The notes: generated by a model from the letters alone, not told the origin. DNA of 7,635 bases from an uncultured Bacilli bacterium (GCA_934090775.1 CAKOKF010000052.1:1-7635), one strand, 5' to 3'; shown: positions 1-5,399, counted from the first letter of the stretch. Numbers and translations are program-made.

Positions 1-608
1 CCTTTAGGAATTCTAGCTCCTAATTTTTGGAACTTTTTAGGATTTTTAAGGAAGTCAATTAATTCACTAACTTCTTGTTTTTCTTCATCTAAACCGGCAA
101 CATCAGTAAATCTTACTTTACCACCGTCTTCACTTAGTTTAGCACGAGAACGGCCAAAATCCATTGATTTATTGTTACCAGCAGACATTTTCATAAATAA
201 AACATAACCACAAGCACAAATAACAACGATAGGAAGTACATTAACAACGATATATGGAATTACACTACTTCCTGGGTCTTTGTTAGTATCATAAAGGTTT
301 AAGCTATGACTACTAGCATAAGCAGTTACAGTGTCTAATTGTTCTCCAACGATACGAACAGTAAATGTTTCTTTATCGCTATAACCGTCGATTTTACCGG
401 TAATATAGTAAACTGACTCATCACTTTTAGGAGTAATTGTCATTTCTGTAACTTTACCTTCATTTATATATTTTAAAAATTCACCAGTTTTTAATTCATG
501 TACTTTAGTTGCAGTGCCACTATATAAGAATAACATAGCACAAATTATTAAAATTAGAACTAAATAAGGTGTAAACTGTTTGACAGTATTTTGTCTTTTT
601 TTATTCAT
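1..608 (-). CDS. ftsH: ATP-dependent zinc metalloprotease FtsH, N-terminal part (cut by window edge)
   Basis: Membrane-anchored AAA+ protease that degrades misfolded membrane proteins and some regulators. The 203 residues visible show a short basic N-terminus, a first membrane segment at about 12-30, an extracytoplasmic domain to about 115, a second membrane segment at about 117-140, and then the linker into the AAA module: SMDFGRSRAKL, the FTDVAGLDEEKQE stretch at 167-179 and LGARIPKG at 196-203. The window ends exactly before the expected Walker A loop (PKGVLLVGPPGTGKT in the family), so the ATPase and HExxH protease parts lie off the left edge. The ATG at 608 is preceded by an AAGGAG SD located inside the last codons of tilS. 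The tilS stop is one base upstream, so the two are cotranscribed. Recognition is confident from topology and the AAA entry sequence. Confidence 0.96.
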   Translation of the reverse strand, partial: MNKKRQNTVKQFTPYLVLILIICAMLFLYSGTATKVHELKTGEFLKYINEGKVTEMTITPKSDESVYYITGKIDGYSDKETFTVRIVGEQLDTVTAYASSHSLNLYDTNKDPGSSVIPYIVVNVLPIVVICACGYVLFMKMSAGNNKSMDFGRSRAKLSEDGGKVRFTDVAGLDEEKQEVSELIDFLKNPKKFQKLGARIPK

Positions 609-609
609 A

Positions 610-1950
610 TTATTCTCCTTCTTTTACGAACATTAGTATTATATCATACTTTTCATTAATTTCTTTATCAAATTTTGATTTTTTTAAGCCTGGTAACCAA
701 ATAACATTATCATTACTATCACAAACTAAAAGCCAAGAGTTTCTCTTTGGAAGAGGAATTTTACTATCGATAAAAATATCTTTAATTTTTTTAGTACCAG
801 TCATATTTTTAATAGTCATTTTATCACCGATAATGCGGGTTCTAATATAAAGAGGTAGGCTTAGTTCACTACTATTTAATCTAGTTGTAAAGTTTGAGGT
901 ATCACTACTGCTTCCTACTATTTTAATTACCTGATTATTATAGTTATTAACATCTTTTAACTTATGTTTCTTAGTATCAATTTGAACTTGTTTAGTAGTT
1001 TTTTTACTAAAAATCAATTCATTATATTTCTTTTCAGCGATAAAATTATTAGGTAATAGTAAAGTTTCATTAGGTTTAGTTCGGTTTATTAAAGCGATAA
1101 TATTTTGAACTTGAGTATTAGTTATGATATCAATATTATCTTGATATAAATCTTTTAAAATAAATTTAATTATTCTTTCTTGTATCACCTGATTTTGGTT
1201 TAGAAATGCGGGTATTATTAACCTATTATTATTATATACTTTTTTTATTATTTCATTAGTAAGGTTTTGTAAAACTTTGTCAGAAGCTAGTAATTCTTCG
1301 CTATATTGTAAGTATTTTAAGTGAACATTAGGATTTTCTTTTTTTAAAAGAGGTAAGATATCTTTTCTAATACGATTACGAAGATGATTATCTAAAAAGT
1401 TAGTGTTATCAATAAAATATTTAATATTATTTTCTTTAGCATACTCTAAGATATTATCTTTTGTATAGAAAAGAAGTGGTCTTACGAGAATATAATTTTC
1501 ATGGAGAGTACTCATAGCTATACCAGCATATCCTTTTAAAGATGAGCCTCTAATTTCACGCATAATTACAGTTTCTACTAAATCATCGCCATGATGAGCG
1601 GTCATCAAATAGTTAGCATTATATTTGGTTATTAATTTTTTAAAGAATGTATAACGAAATCGATGAGCTTCGGCTTCAAAGTTATTTTTTACCGGTTTTA
1701 GGTGGGCTACTTCGCATATTAAATTATGATTATGACAATATTCTTTAATGTATTTTTCTTCTATTTCTGATTCTTTACGAACGTGATGATTAACATGAGC
1801 AACTATGATATTAATCTTAGTTTCTTTTTTTATTTTTTCTAAAAGAGATAGTAAACACATGGAATCGGGTCCGGTTGATACGCCAATTACGATAGTGTCA
1901 TTTTCTTTTAGTAATTTTTTTAAATATAGGTATGATTTTTCCAAATTCAC
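610..1950 (-). CDS. tilS: tRNA(Ile)-lysidine synthetase TilS
   Basis: Converts cytidine-34 of the CAU-anticodon tRNA-Ile to lysidine using ATP and lysine, an essential step for reading AUA codons. The N-terminal PP-loop domain has GVSTGPDSM at about residues 23-31. This is an STG variant of the usual SGGxDS loop, like the one I recall in lactic acid bacteria. HHGDD and RGSSLKG follow, as in the family. The C-terminal domain has RIIGDKM, GTKKIKDIFIDSKIPLPKRN and VIWLPG, typical of the TilS C-terminal fold. Length (446 residues) is normal. Start choice: GTG at 1950 lies 6 bases after an AGGTG SD and about 13 bases after the predicted transcript start. ATG at 1956 and GTG at 1959 abut or overlap that SD. 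In Bacillus hpt lies between tilS and ftsH; it is absent here. Confidence 0.95.
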   Translation of the reverse strand: MNLEKSYLYLKKLLKENDTIVIGVSTGPDSMCLLSLLEKIKKETKINIIVAHVNHHVRKESEIEEKYIKEYCHNHNLICEVAHLKPVKNNFEAEAHRFRYTFFKKLITKYNANYLMTAHHGDDLVETVIMREIRGSSLKGYAGIAMSTLHENYILVRPLLFYTKDNILEYAKENNIKYFIDNTNFLDNHLRNRIRKDILPLLKKENPNVHLKYLQYSEELLASDKVLQNLTNEIIKKVYNNNRLIIPAFLNQNQVIQERIIKFILKDLYQDNIDIITNTQVQNIIALINRTKPNETLLLPNNFIAEKKYNELIFSKKTTKQVQIDTKKHKLKDVNNYNNQVIKIVGSSSDTSNFTTRLNSSELSLPLYIRTRIIGDKMTIKNMTGTKKIKDIFIDSKIPLPKRNSWLLVCDSNDNVIWLPGLKKSKFDKEINEKYDIILMFVKEGE

Positions 1951-1968
1951 AGCCATCACCTACTACGT

Positions 1969-1997
1969 ATCATACACTAATTGGGTAATATTGGCAA
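1969..1997 (-). promoter_or_regulatory. Proximal promoter of tilS-ftsH
   Basis: On the minus strand TTGCCA (1992-1997) and TATGAT (1969-1974) are separated by exactly 17 bp; each matches the SigA consensus at 5 of 6 positions. Transcription would start near 1963, giving a leader of only about 13 bases that begins almost at the AGTAGGTGAT SD. This favours the GTG at 1950 as the start codon. Not experimentally supported. Confidence 0.6.
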
Positions 1998-2058
1998 TGA
2001 GTATTATTTGAAAGTTTTGTGAAGCTTAAATGATTTATTTAATTATTTAGGATTACTT

Positions 2059-2088
2059 CCCACCCTAAGCCCACCCTTATGTATTATA
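2059..2088 (-). promoter_or_regulatory. Putative G-quadruplex motif next to a TATAAT box, upstream of tilS
   Basis: The minus strand reads GGGTGGGCTTAGGGTGGG at 2076-2059, four G3 runs with loops of 1, 4 and 1 bases, which fits the standard intramolecular G-quadruplex pattern. It is striking in a region otherwise almost all A and T. A perfect TATAAT lies at 2088-2083, so a transcript started there would begin at or near the first G run. No convincing -35 hexamer is present 17 bp upstream, so the box may be fortuitous. The rest of the 1951-2253 gap holds the two divergent promoters and the inverted repeats listed separately. Confidence 0.45.
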
Positions 2089-2121
2089 ACTTTAAAATTA
2101 AGTATATATATAATAATGAAA

Positions 2122-2157
2122 ATACTATATACTAAGTATCTATATATTATATAGTAT
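2122..2157. repeat. AT-rich 10-bp inverted repeat
   Basis: ATACTATATA at 2122-2131 is repeated in inverse as TATATAGTAT at 2148-2157, with a 16-bp centre. It lies between the divergent tilS and DUF308 genes. It could be a cruciform or operator, but almost pure AT sequence makes chance repeats likely. Confidence 0.35.
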
Positions 2158-2180
2158 ATAAATGGTAAAGATTAAAGTAG

Positions 2181-2223
2181 AATAAATAGCATGATATTTA
2201 CTAGCCATAGCGGGTTATTTATT
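2181..2223. repeat. 8-bp inverted repeat bracketing the -35 of the DUF308 gene
   Basis: AATAAATA at 2181-2188 is matched by TATTTATT at 2216-2223; allowing one wobble, the match extends to 10 positions. The arms flank the predicted -35 hexamer and end next to the -10 box, a placement that would suit a regulator operator. AT-richness lowers confidence. Confidence 0.3.
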
Positions 2224-2230
2224 GTATAAT
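2202..2230 (+). promoter_or_regulatory. Promoter of the DUF308 gene
   Basis: A perfect TATAAT at 2225-2230 with TAGCCA at 2202-2207 (4 of 6 matches to TTGACA), spacer 17 bp. The start site would be near 2237, just ahead of the AGAGG SD at 2245-2249 and the ATG at 2254. Confidence 0.6.
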
Positions 2231-2253
2231 CATAAATAAGAAAAGAGGTTTTT

Positions 2254-2898
2254 ATGAGAATTGAAGTTAAATCTTACAATAATAATAGTTCTCTTGTTAG
2301 TGCCATTCTATTTTTTATTTTAGGTGCAATTATGTTTACTAATCCTGGGGCTATGGTTGTTGTAATTTCAAGAATCCTAGGTGGAATTTTAATTTTATTT
2401 GGATTATATTCTTGTATTAAAAATTATATTTTAGTTAGAGAAAATAATCAGGTATCAGCTATTCCAATGGTGGCTGGTATTAGTTGTATGGCGATTGGTT
2501 CAATATTTTTCTTTGCTCCTAATTTTGTCGAAGCAATGGTTCGTTTTGTAATCGGTGGTTGGATTTTACTTAGTGGAATTATGCGTTTTTCAAACGCTAT
2601 GCAAATTGAAAAAAAAGGAAATCCTAAATTTGTTAGTCTTTTGGTTATATCTTTGCTTTTAATCTTAGCAGGACTTTATACAATTTTAGAATCTAATCTA
2701 GCTTTTCAAACTATCGGTATTGTTTTAATGGTATATGCAGCTTTAGAAATATTTGGTTGGTTAACTAGTAAAAGTGTTGTCAAAGAAACGATGACTAAAG
2801 AAGAAAAAAAGAAAAAGAGAAGTAAAAATAAAGATGTTATTGATGCTGTAGTTATTAGCGATGATACTAACGATGAAAAAAAGAACTCTAAGAAGTAA
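2254..2898 (+). CDS. DUF308/HdeD-like six-helix membrane protein
   Basis: Integral membrane protein of 214 residues. About six hydrophobic segments (roughly 12-29, 33-53, 69-88, 92-112, 126-145 and 149-170) form three similar two-helix units. Each unit shows a Gly-rich first helix, a short polar turn (FTNPGA, FFAPNF, LESNLA) and a Gly-containing second helix (RILGGILILFG, FVIGGWILLSG, QTIGIVLMVYA). This threefold pattern is what I associate with the DUF308/HdeD family, named after the E. coli acid-resistance protein; the function in Firmicutes is not known to me. The last 40 or so residues are an unusual, highly charged, Lys-rich cytoplasmic tail (KEEKKKKRSKNK, then an Asp/Lys-rich end). The start is supported by AGAGG five bases upstream and by the promoter at 2202-2230. 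The 3' end overlaps the convergent gene by 11 bp within a shared terminator. Confidence 0.85.
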   Translation: MRIEVKSYNNNSSLVSAILFFILGAIMFTNPGAMVVVISRILGGILILFGLYSCIKNYILVRENNQVSAIPMVAGISCMAIGSIFFFAPNFVEAMVRFVIGGWILLSGIMRFSNAMQIEKKGNPKFVSLLVISLLLILAGLYTILESNLAFQTIGIVLMVYAALEIFGWLTSKSVVKETMTKEEKKKKRSKNKDVIDAVVISDDTNDEKKNSKK

Positions 2899-2914
2899 TC
2901 TTGGAGTCCTTTTT
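2876..2914. terminator. Bidirectional terminator shared by convergent genes
   Basis: ACTCTAAGA (2885-2893) pairs with TCTTGGAGT (2899-2907) around an AGTAA loop, giving a 9-bp stem with one G-U pair. On the plus strand it is followed by T5 (2910-2914). On the minus strand it is followed by TC and T7 (2884-2876), with one A-C mismatch in the stem. It contains the stop codons of both converging genes. Confidence 0.6.
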
Positions 2915-3346
2915 CATTTCTTTAAGACATAGTAAAATATTAATAATTAAGTATATTAAACAAGCAAAGACAATTGTAAAATAAAGGATTATATGCCGAG
3001 TATTTAATATTAGAATAGATTTACCTTTTACATCAGCAATACTTACAGGATTATATTCTTTATTAGTATTATCTTTAATAAAAGTTAAGTATTCAGTAGT
3101 ACTTTTAACTTTAGCAAGAGAATATTTATTTTGAATAGCATAAATGATTATATCATTTTCTTGATAAGTATTTTGTTTTTGGTAAATAATTAAGTCATTT
3201 ACTTTGACATCAGGTGTTAATTCATTGGTAGCGGATTTTATCATTCCTAAATTAGCAAAGTGAATATTAATTAAAAAGACTACAATAATATTAGCTATTA
3301 AAAAGATAGCTACTAAAGCATTAAGTATTTTAGAAATTATTTTCAT
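2888..3346 (-). CDS. Signal peptidase I-like (S26 family) membrane protein lacking catalytic residues
   Basis: The 152-residue protein has an N-terminal membrane segment (about 8-28), an extracytoplasmic domain and a C-terminal membrane segment (about 116-140). The middle follows the SipW/ER-type signal peptidase layout: LTPDVKVNDLIIYQ matches the family's MEPTIKVGDLVIV region, YQENDIIIY matches YKVGDIITF, FIKDNTN matches the KGDAN stretch, and SIADVKGKSIL matches the VGKV segment. The nucleophile motif SGSMEP aligns with TNELTP (40-45), placing Glu42 where the catalytic Ser should be. The THRI histidine position is occupied by Ala78. A pseudo-peptidase is therefore inferred; active cleavage is unlikely. 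It starts two bases after the stop of the upstream 107-residue gene and has little SD of its own, so translation is probably coupled. The family assignment rests on motif layout only. Confidence 0.6.
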   Translation of the reverse strand: MKIISKILNALVAIFLIANIIVVFLINIHFANLGMIKSATNELTPDVKVNDLIIYQKQNTYQENDIIIYAIQNKYSLAKVKSTTEYLTFIKDNTNKEYNPVSIADVKGKSILILNTRHIILYFTIVFACLIYLIINILLCLKEMKKDSKITS

Positions 3347-3348
3347 AT

Positions 3349-3672
3349 TTACTTTGTGATTTCTTCAATTTTCTCTTCCAACTTTTTAAGATAATTAGCT
3401 AACACCTGAAGCTGTTCCTGCGTAGAATATTGTTTATTATTAGTACTATGATTGCCAGCATTACTTCTAATACGACTACCATTGTTATTTTGGTAACGGC
3501 CATTAATAAGTTGCTGCTGAGCAGCCGTTGTTAACATAAACTGGCCAACTAAAATGATCCAGTTACCGATAGAGTTTAACTCGTTAGCAGTATAATCGCC
3601 TTCCACAATTATACCTGTTACAGCTCCTAAAATAGAGAAAAGTTCAGGATTAATATTAGGAGGAAATCCCAT
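3349..3672 (-). CDS. Unknown 107-residue protein, first gene of operon with the S26-like gene
   Basis: I do not recognise a named family, though the segment NELNSIGNWIILVGQFMLTT recalls small uncharacterised proteins of Clostridia that share an ELNxxGN...GQ...AAQ pattern. Layout: hydrophobic helix at about 11-24, short acidic turn (EGDYTANE), second hydrophobic helix at about 34-50 ending in AAQQQ, a polar Asn/Gly/Ser-rich linker (57-80), and a C-terminal amphipathic or coiled-coil helix (83-105, LQVLANYLKKLEEKIEEI). It is probably membrane-associated. The start is the ATG at 3672, seven bases after an AAAGGGG SD; a longer TTG start at 3690 would put that SD inside the gene. The downstream S26-like gene begins two bases after this stop, so the two likely act together. 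Confidence 0.72.
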   Translation of the reverse strand: MGFPPNINPELFSILGAVTGIIVEGDYTANELNSIGNWIILVGQFMLTTAAQQQLINGRYQNNNGSRIRSNAGNHSTNNKQYSTQEQLQVLANYLKKLEEKIEEITK

Positions 3673-3764
3673 AAATATCCCCCTTTCCAAAATTATCCAC
3701 TTACTAAAGTTTATGCAAGTTATTTATTATTGGTGTTAGAAGAAATCTTATCCTTTCTAAAATT

Positions 3765-3793
3765 ATTTTAAGTTATTTACGAAAAAATAGCAA
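3765..3793 (-). promoter_or_regulatory. Promoter of the 107-residue/S26-like operon
   Basis: Minus strand TTGCTA (3788-3793) and TAAAAT (3765-3770) with a 17-bp spacer. Predicted start near 3758 gives a leader of about 86 bases. The -35 lies inside the spacer of the opposing plus-strand promoter at 3776-3804, so the two probably compete for polymerase. Confidence 0.5.
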
Positions 3794-3804
3794 TATGGTA
3801 CAAT
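3776..3804 (+). promoter_or_regulatory. Candidate promoter of the plus-strand gene ending at 4148
   Basis: TTTACG (3776-3781) and TACAAT (3799-3804), spacer 17 bp; transcription would begin near 3811. If real, the ATG at 3795 is not transcribed and translation must start downstream, most plausibly at ATG 3855. Confidence 0.4.
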
Positions 3805-4148
3805 ATAATTCATTAAGAAAGAAAGGATTCAATCTTTGGATTGATAAAAAATTAATGAAAAAGAAAATATTATTAAAATTAAAACAATGTATTTTAAGTT
3901 TAAGAAAAGTTTATAATAATCAAAAGGATATAATTATCGATTTCTTAAAAAGTGATTTGTCGGAATTTATAGAAACCGATTCATGCAAAAAACAAATGGA
4001 GTCATTACAAGTACATGATGAATTAGAATTAAAATTGGCCACCTTAAATATTTATAAGTGCTATTTTACAGATGAAGAACACCAAAAGTGGTATGATTAT
4101 ATAATTAGAAGAGCCAAAAACAAGGTAAAAAAGCAATTAGTTCAATAA
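3795..4148 (+). CDS. Unknown small helical protein (start uncertain)
   Basis: No family recognised. The frame gives up to 117 residues, rich in Lys, Leu, Ile, Asp and Glu, with helical heptad-like patterning (IIIDFLKSDLSEFIE, HDELELKLATLNIY), a Trp/Tyr-rich stretch (HQKWYDYIIRRAKNK) and a basic C-terminus. There is no signal peptide or membrane segment. The coordinate is the outermost ATG, which has no SD and lies over a predicted promoter. ATG 3855 (97 residues) is the likelier start. A good SD, AAAGGA at 3822-3827, is 27 bases from that ATG, but a hairpin (TCAATC/GATTGA, 3829-3844) would shorten the gap to about 11. No clear terminator follows; the next promoter starts at 4152. Codon use matches its neighbours, so it is probably a real gene. 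Confidence 0.6.
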   Translation: MVQYNSLRKKGFNLWIDKKLMKKKILLKLKQCILSLRKVYNNQKDIIIDFLKSDLSEFIETDSCKKQMESLQVHDELELKLATLNIYKCYFTDEEHQKWYDYIIRRAKNKVKKQLVQ

Positions 4149-4151
4149 AAT

Positions 4152-4180
4152 TTTCCAACTTTATAATTTTATGATATAAT
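4152..4180 (+). promoter_or_regulatory. Promoter of the 48-residue gene
   Basis: Perfect TATAAT at 4175-4180 with TTTCCA at 4152-4157, spacer 17 bp. Predicted start near 4187, about 30 bases ahead of the ATG. Confidence 0.6.
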
Positions 4181-4216
4181 ACTTGGGAAATTTATATTGT
4201 TTGTGAGGTGAAAAAG

Positions 4217-4363
4217 ATGAAAGTATATAAAAAGAATTTACCAGAAGGCGTAAAAAAATGCTTTGCGTATGAAAAAGGTGTTAAAGTAAAATTAATCAAC
4301 AAGTTATATTTGGATGAAAAAAAGAGAAATAAAAAACTTGAAAACGCTAAAAAAGCTAACTAA
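4217..4363 (+). CDS. Unknown 48-residue, very basic small protein
   Basis: Too short for usual gene callers but well supported. It has a consensus -10 with a 17-bp-spaced -35, an AGGTG SD five to eight bases before the ATG (gtgAGGTGaaaaag), and a strong terminator whose stem begins three bases after the stop codon. The product starts MKVYKKNLPEGVKKCF and ends in a charged helix (LDEKKRNKKLENAKKAN). It has 15 Lys and 1 Arg against 5 acidic residues, a single Cys at 15, and no hydrophobic segment long enough to span a membrane. A nucleic-acid- or ribosome-binding role is conceivable from charge alone, but I recognise no family. It forms a monocistronic unit converging on the cold-shock operon. 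Confidence 0.7.
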   Translation: MKVYKKNLPEGVKKCFAYEKGVKVKLINKLYLDEKKRNKKLENAKKAN

Positions 4364-4366
4364 TTT

Positions 4367-4391
4367 GAATGCTGTAAAGCATTCTTTTTTT
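4367..4391 (+). terminator. Rho-independent terminator of the 48-residue gene
   Basis: Perfect 7-bp stem GAATGCT (4367-4373) / AGCATTC (4378-4384) closed by a GTAA tetraloop of GNRA type, followed by T7 (4385-4391). Confidence 0.9.
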
Positions 4392-4403
4392 ATTTAATAG
4401 CTC

Positions 4404-4450
4404 AAAAAAAGTCGTATAAGACTAATAATTTCGATTATAGCATTTACGAC
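4404..4450 (-). terminator. Terminator of the cold-shock operon
   Basis: Minus strand GTCGTA (4450-4445) pairs with TACGAC (4416-4411). The imperfect interior includes an ATAAT/ATTAT inner stem with a four-base loop near 4434-4431. T7 follows at 4410-4404. The upper stem lies in the last codons of the 57-residue ORF. Confidence 0.65.
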
Positions 4451-4595
4451 GTTTTAATTCTTCTAGGTAACAACTTTGGGCTGTGTATAAATTTACTATT
4501 TCATTACCAATTAATAAAATATTATTTTCTAGCTCTTTATTTGGAATATTTTTAATAAAAGCTAGTTCATCTGTGCTTAAAATTTTAACTGACAT
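4422..4595 (-). CDS. Unknown 57-residue protein translationally coupled to the cold-shock gene
   Basis: The ATG at 4595 shares one base with the stop codon of the cold-shock gene (TAATG), and a GGTGAT SD-like sequence lies in the last codons of that gene, so coupled translation is likely. The product begins MSVKILSTDELAFIKNIP, continues with an amphipathic helix (KELENNILLIGNEIVNLY) and ends in a basic Cys-containing tail (ELKRRKCYNRNY). Two Cys, at 42 and 52, are visible. No family is recognised. The terminator stem overlaps the 3' end of the gene, as expected for the last gene of an operon. The overlap, SD and terminator together make it a convincing gene despite its size. Confidence 0.7.
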   Translation of the reverse strand: MSVKILSTDELAFIKNIPNKELENNILLIGNEIVNLYTAQSCYLEELKRRKCYNRNY

Positions 4596-4813
4596 TAATT
4601 CATCACCATGTACTTTCTAGTTGTTTCAACATTTTTAGCTTGAAGTCCTTTTGGAGTTTCAACTAAATTAAAAGTTACATAATCTCCTTCTTTTAAGGTC
4701 TTATAACCATCCATCACTATTTGCGAATAATGGACAAATATGTCTTCTTTACCTTGATTTTCCAAAAAACCGAATCCCTTTTCATTGTTAAACCATTTTA
4801 CTCTACTTTCCAT
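4595..4813 (-). CDS. Cold-shock domain protein (Csp family)
   Basis: Small single-stranded RNA/DNA-binding protein that melts RNA structure and aids translation. All hallmarks of the five-stranded OB-fold are present in 72 residues: VKWFNNEKGFGFL (5-17, containing RNP1 KGFGF), DIFVHY (24-29, RNP2), the conserved LKEGDYVTFNLVETPKGLQAKNV stretch at 40-62, and a short extra tail (TTRKYMVMN). RNP1 aromatic residues Phe14 and Phe16 and RNP2 Phe26 and His28 are kept. The start is ATG 4813, nine bases after AAGGGAG. It is the first gene of a two-gene unit with the 57-residue ORF. Upstream is the phased TGTAA array at 4867-4911 with a weak -35, suggesting control by a DNA-binding response regulator rather than only by a long cold-shock leader, which is absent here. 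Confidence 0.95.
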   Translation of the reverse strand: MESRVKWFNNEKGFGFLENQGKEDIFVHYSQIVMDGYKTLKEGDYVTFNLVETPKGLQAKNVETTRKYMVMN

Positions 4814-4840
4814 TTCTTATTTCTCCCTTCGTTTAACATG

Positions 4841-4911
4841 GTTATATTATCTCATAAAAAACGAGCTGTAACATGTAAGAAAACTGTAATAAACGTGTAA
4901 AAAAACTGTAA
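4841..4911 (-). promoter_or_regulatory. Cold-shock gene promoter with five TGTAA (WalR-like) boxes
   Basis: TGTAA occurs on the plus strand at 4867, 4874, 4885, 4896 and 4907. The last four starts are exactly 11 bp apart; the first is offset by 7. The described WalR (YycF) consensus is TGTWAH-N5-TGTWAH, the same 11-bp pitch. Here the sixth bases are G, T, A and T for the phased four, so only the site at 4874 deviates. The -10 candidates on the minus strand are GATAAT (4851-4846) and TATAAC (4846-4841). No good -35 is seen, and the nearest box occupies that place. Binding by WalR or another OmpR-type regulator such as PhoP is inferred. Confidence 0.6.
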
Positions 4912-4984
4912 TTTTTTTTGAATAAAATTTTATAAAAAGCCCTAAATTTCTAAGAAGTTGCTAATTTGTTGATTTTATTTTTAC

Positions 4985-5021
4985 AAAAAAAGCCACTTTT
5001 CTAAATGAAAGAAAAGTGGTT
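4985..5021 (-). terminator. Terminator of the XRE regulator gene
   Basis: Perfect 9-bp stem, CCACTTTTC (minus strand 5019-5011) with GAAAAGTGG (5001-4993), extendable by one wobble pair, followed on the minus strand by T7 (4991-4985). Confidence 0.88.
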
Positions 5022-5040
5022 CATATTATCATTGACTGTA

Positions 5041-5298
5041 CTATTCTAAATTATCTCTTTTAAAAAATTCACCAACGTCTTTTTCTAAAACTACTGAAAT
5101 TCTATAAAGAGTTTCTATGGAAAATCCTCTTTCACCCATCTCCGATTCAATTCGACGAACGAATTCAGGAGAACGTTCAGCATAAACTGCAAGTTGCTCT
5201 TGGGTATAACCCTTTTCCAATCTAAATTTTCGAATATTTTGCGCAATTACTTGTTTGATTTCTGGATCAAACTTAAATTTTTTTTCATTATATAACAT
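5041..5298 (-). CDS. XRE-family helix-turn-helix regulator
   Basis: Small DNA-binding protein of 85 residues consisting almost only of a Cro/C1-type HTH domain (about 18-75): NIRKFRLEKGYTQEQLAVYAE gives helices 1 and 2, SPEFVRRIESE the recognition helix, and FSIETLYRISVVLEKDVGEFF helices 4 and 5. An N-terminal extension of about 15 residues is rich in Lys and Phe. There is no ligand or dimerisation domain, so it probably binds as a small dimer. The start is ATG 5298, seven bases after GGTGG. It is monocistronic with its own terminator. The divergent gene at 5475 has its -10 about 95 bp from this start, so regulation of that gene is possible. A five-base inverted repeat, ATATT/AATAT, spans that -10. 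Targets are unknown. Confidence 0.9.
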   Translation of the reverse strand: MLYNEKKFKFDPEIKQVIAQNIRKFRLEKGYTQEQLAVYAERSPEFVRRIESEMGERGFSIETLYRISVVLEKDVGEFFKRDNLE

Positions 5299-5390
5299 CT
5301 AATACCACCCATACATATTTTGCCATTTTTTTCCAATTAAGTATGTAGCCTAGAATGACCGCTTTTTTTGTAATAAAAATTAATATTTTG

Positions 5391-5399
5391 TGTTATAAT
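5391..5399 (+). promoter_or_regulatory. Extended -10 promoter of the 103-residue gene
   Basis: TGTTATAAT at 5391-5399 is a perfect TGnTATAAT extended -10. No good -35 stands at 17 bp, which is typical of extended -10 promoters. Start near 5406 gives a leader of about 70 bases. Confidence 0.6.

Noticed and set aside
1805..2011. Plus-strand ORF of 68 codons
   Set aside because: It lies antisense to the start of tilS and across its promoter, has no SD, and its protein looks like a translated complement.
5299..5345. Operator-like CATAC/GTATG inverted repeat upstream of the XRE gene
   Set aside because: Arms are only 5 bp with a long AT-rich centre and no second copy near the divergent promoter.
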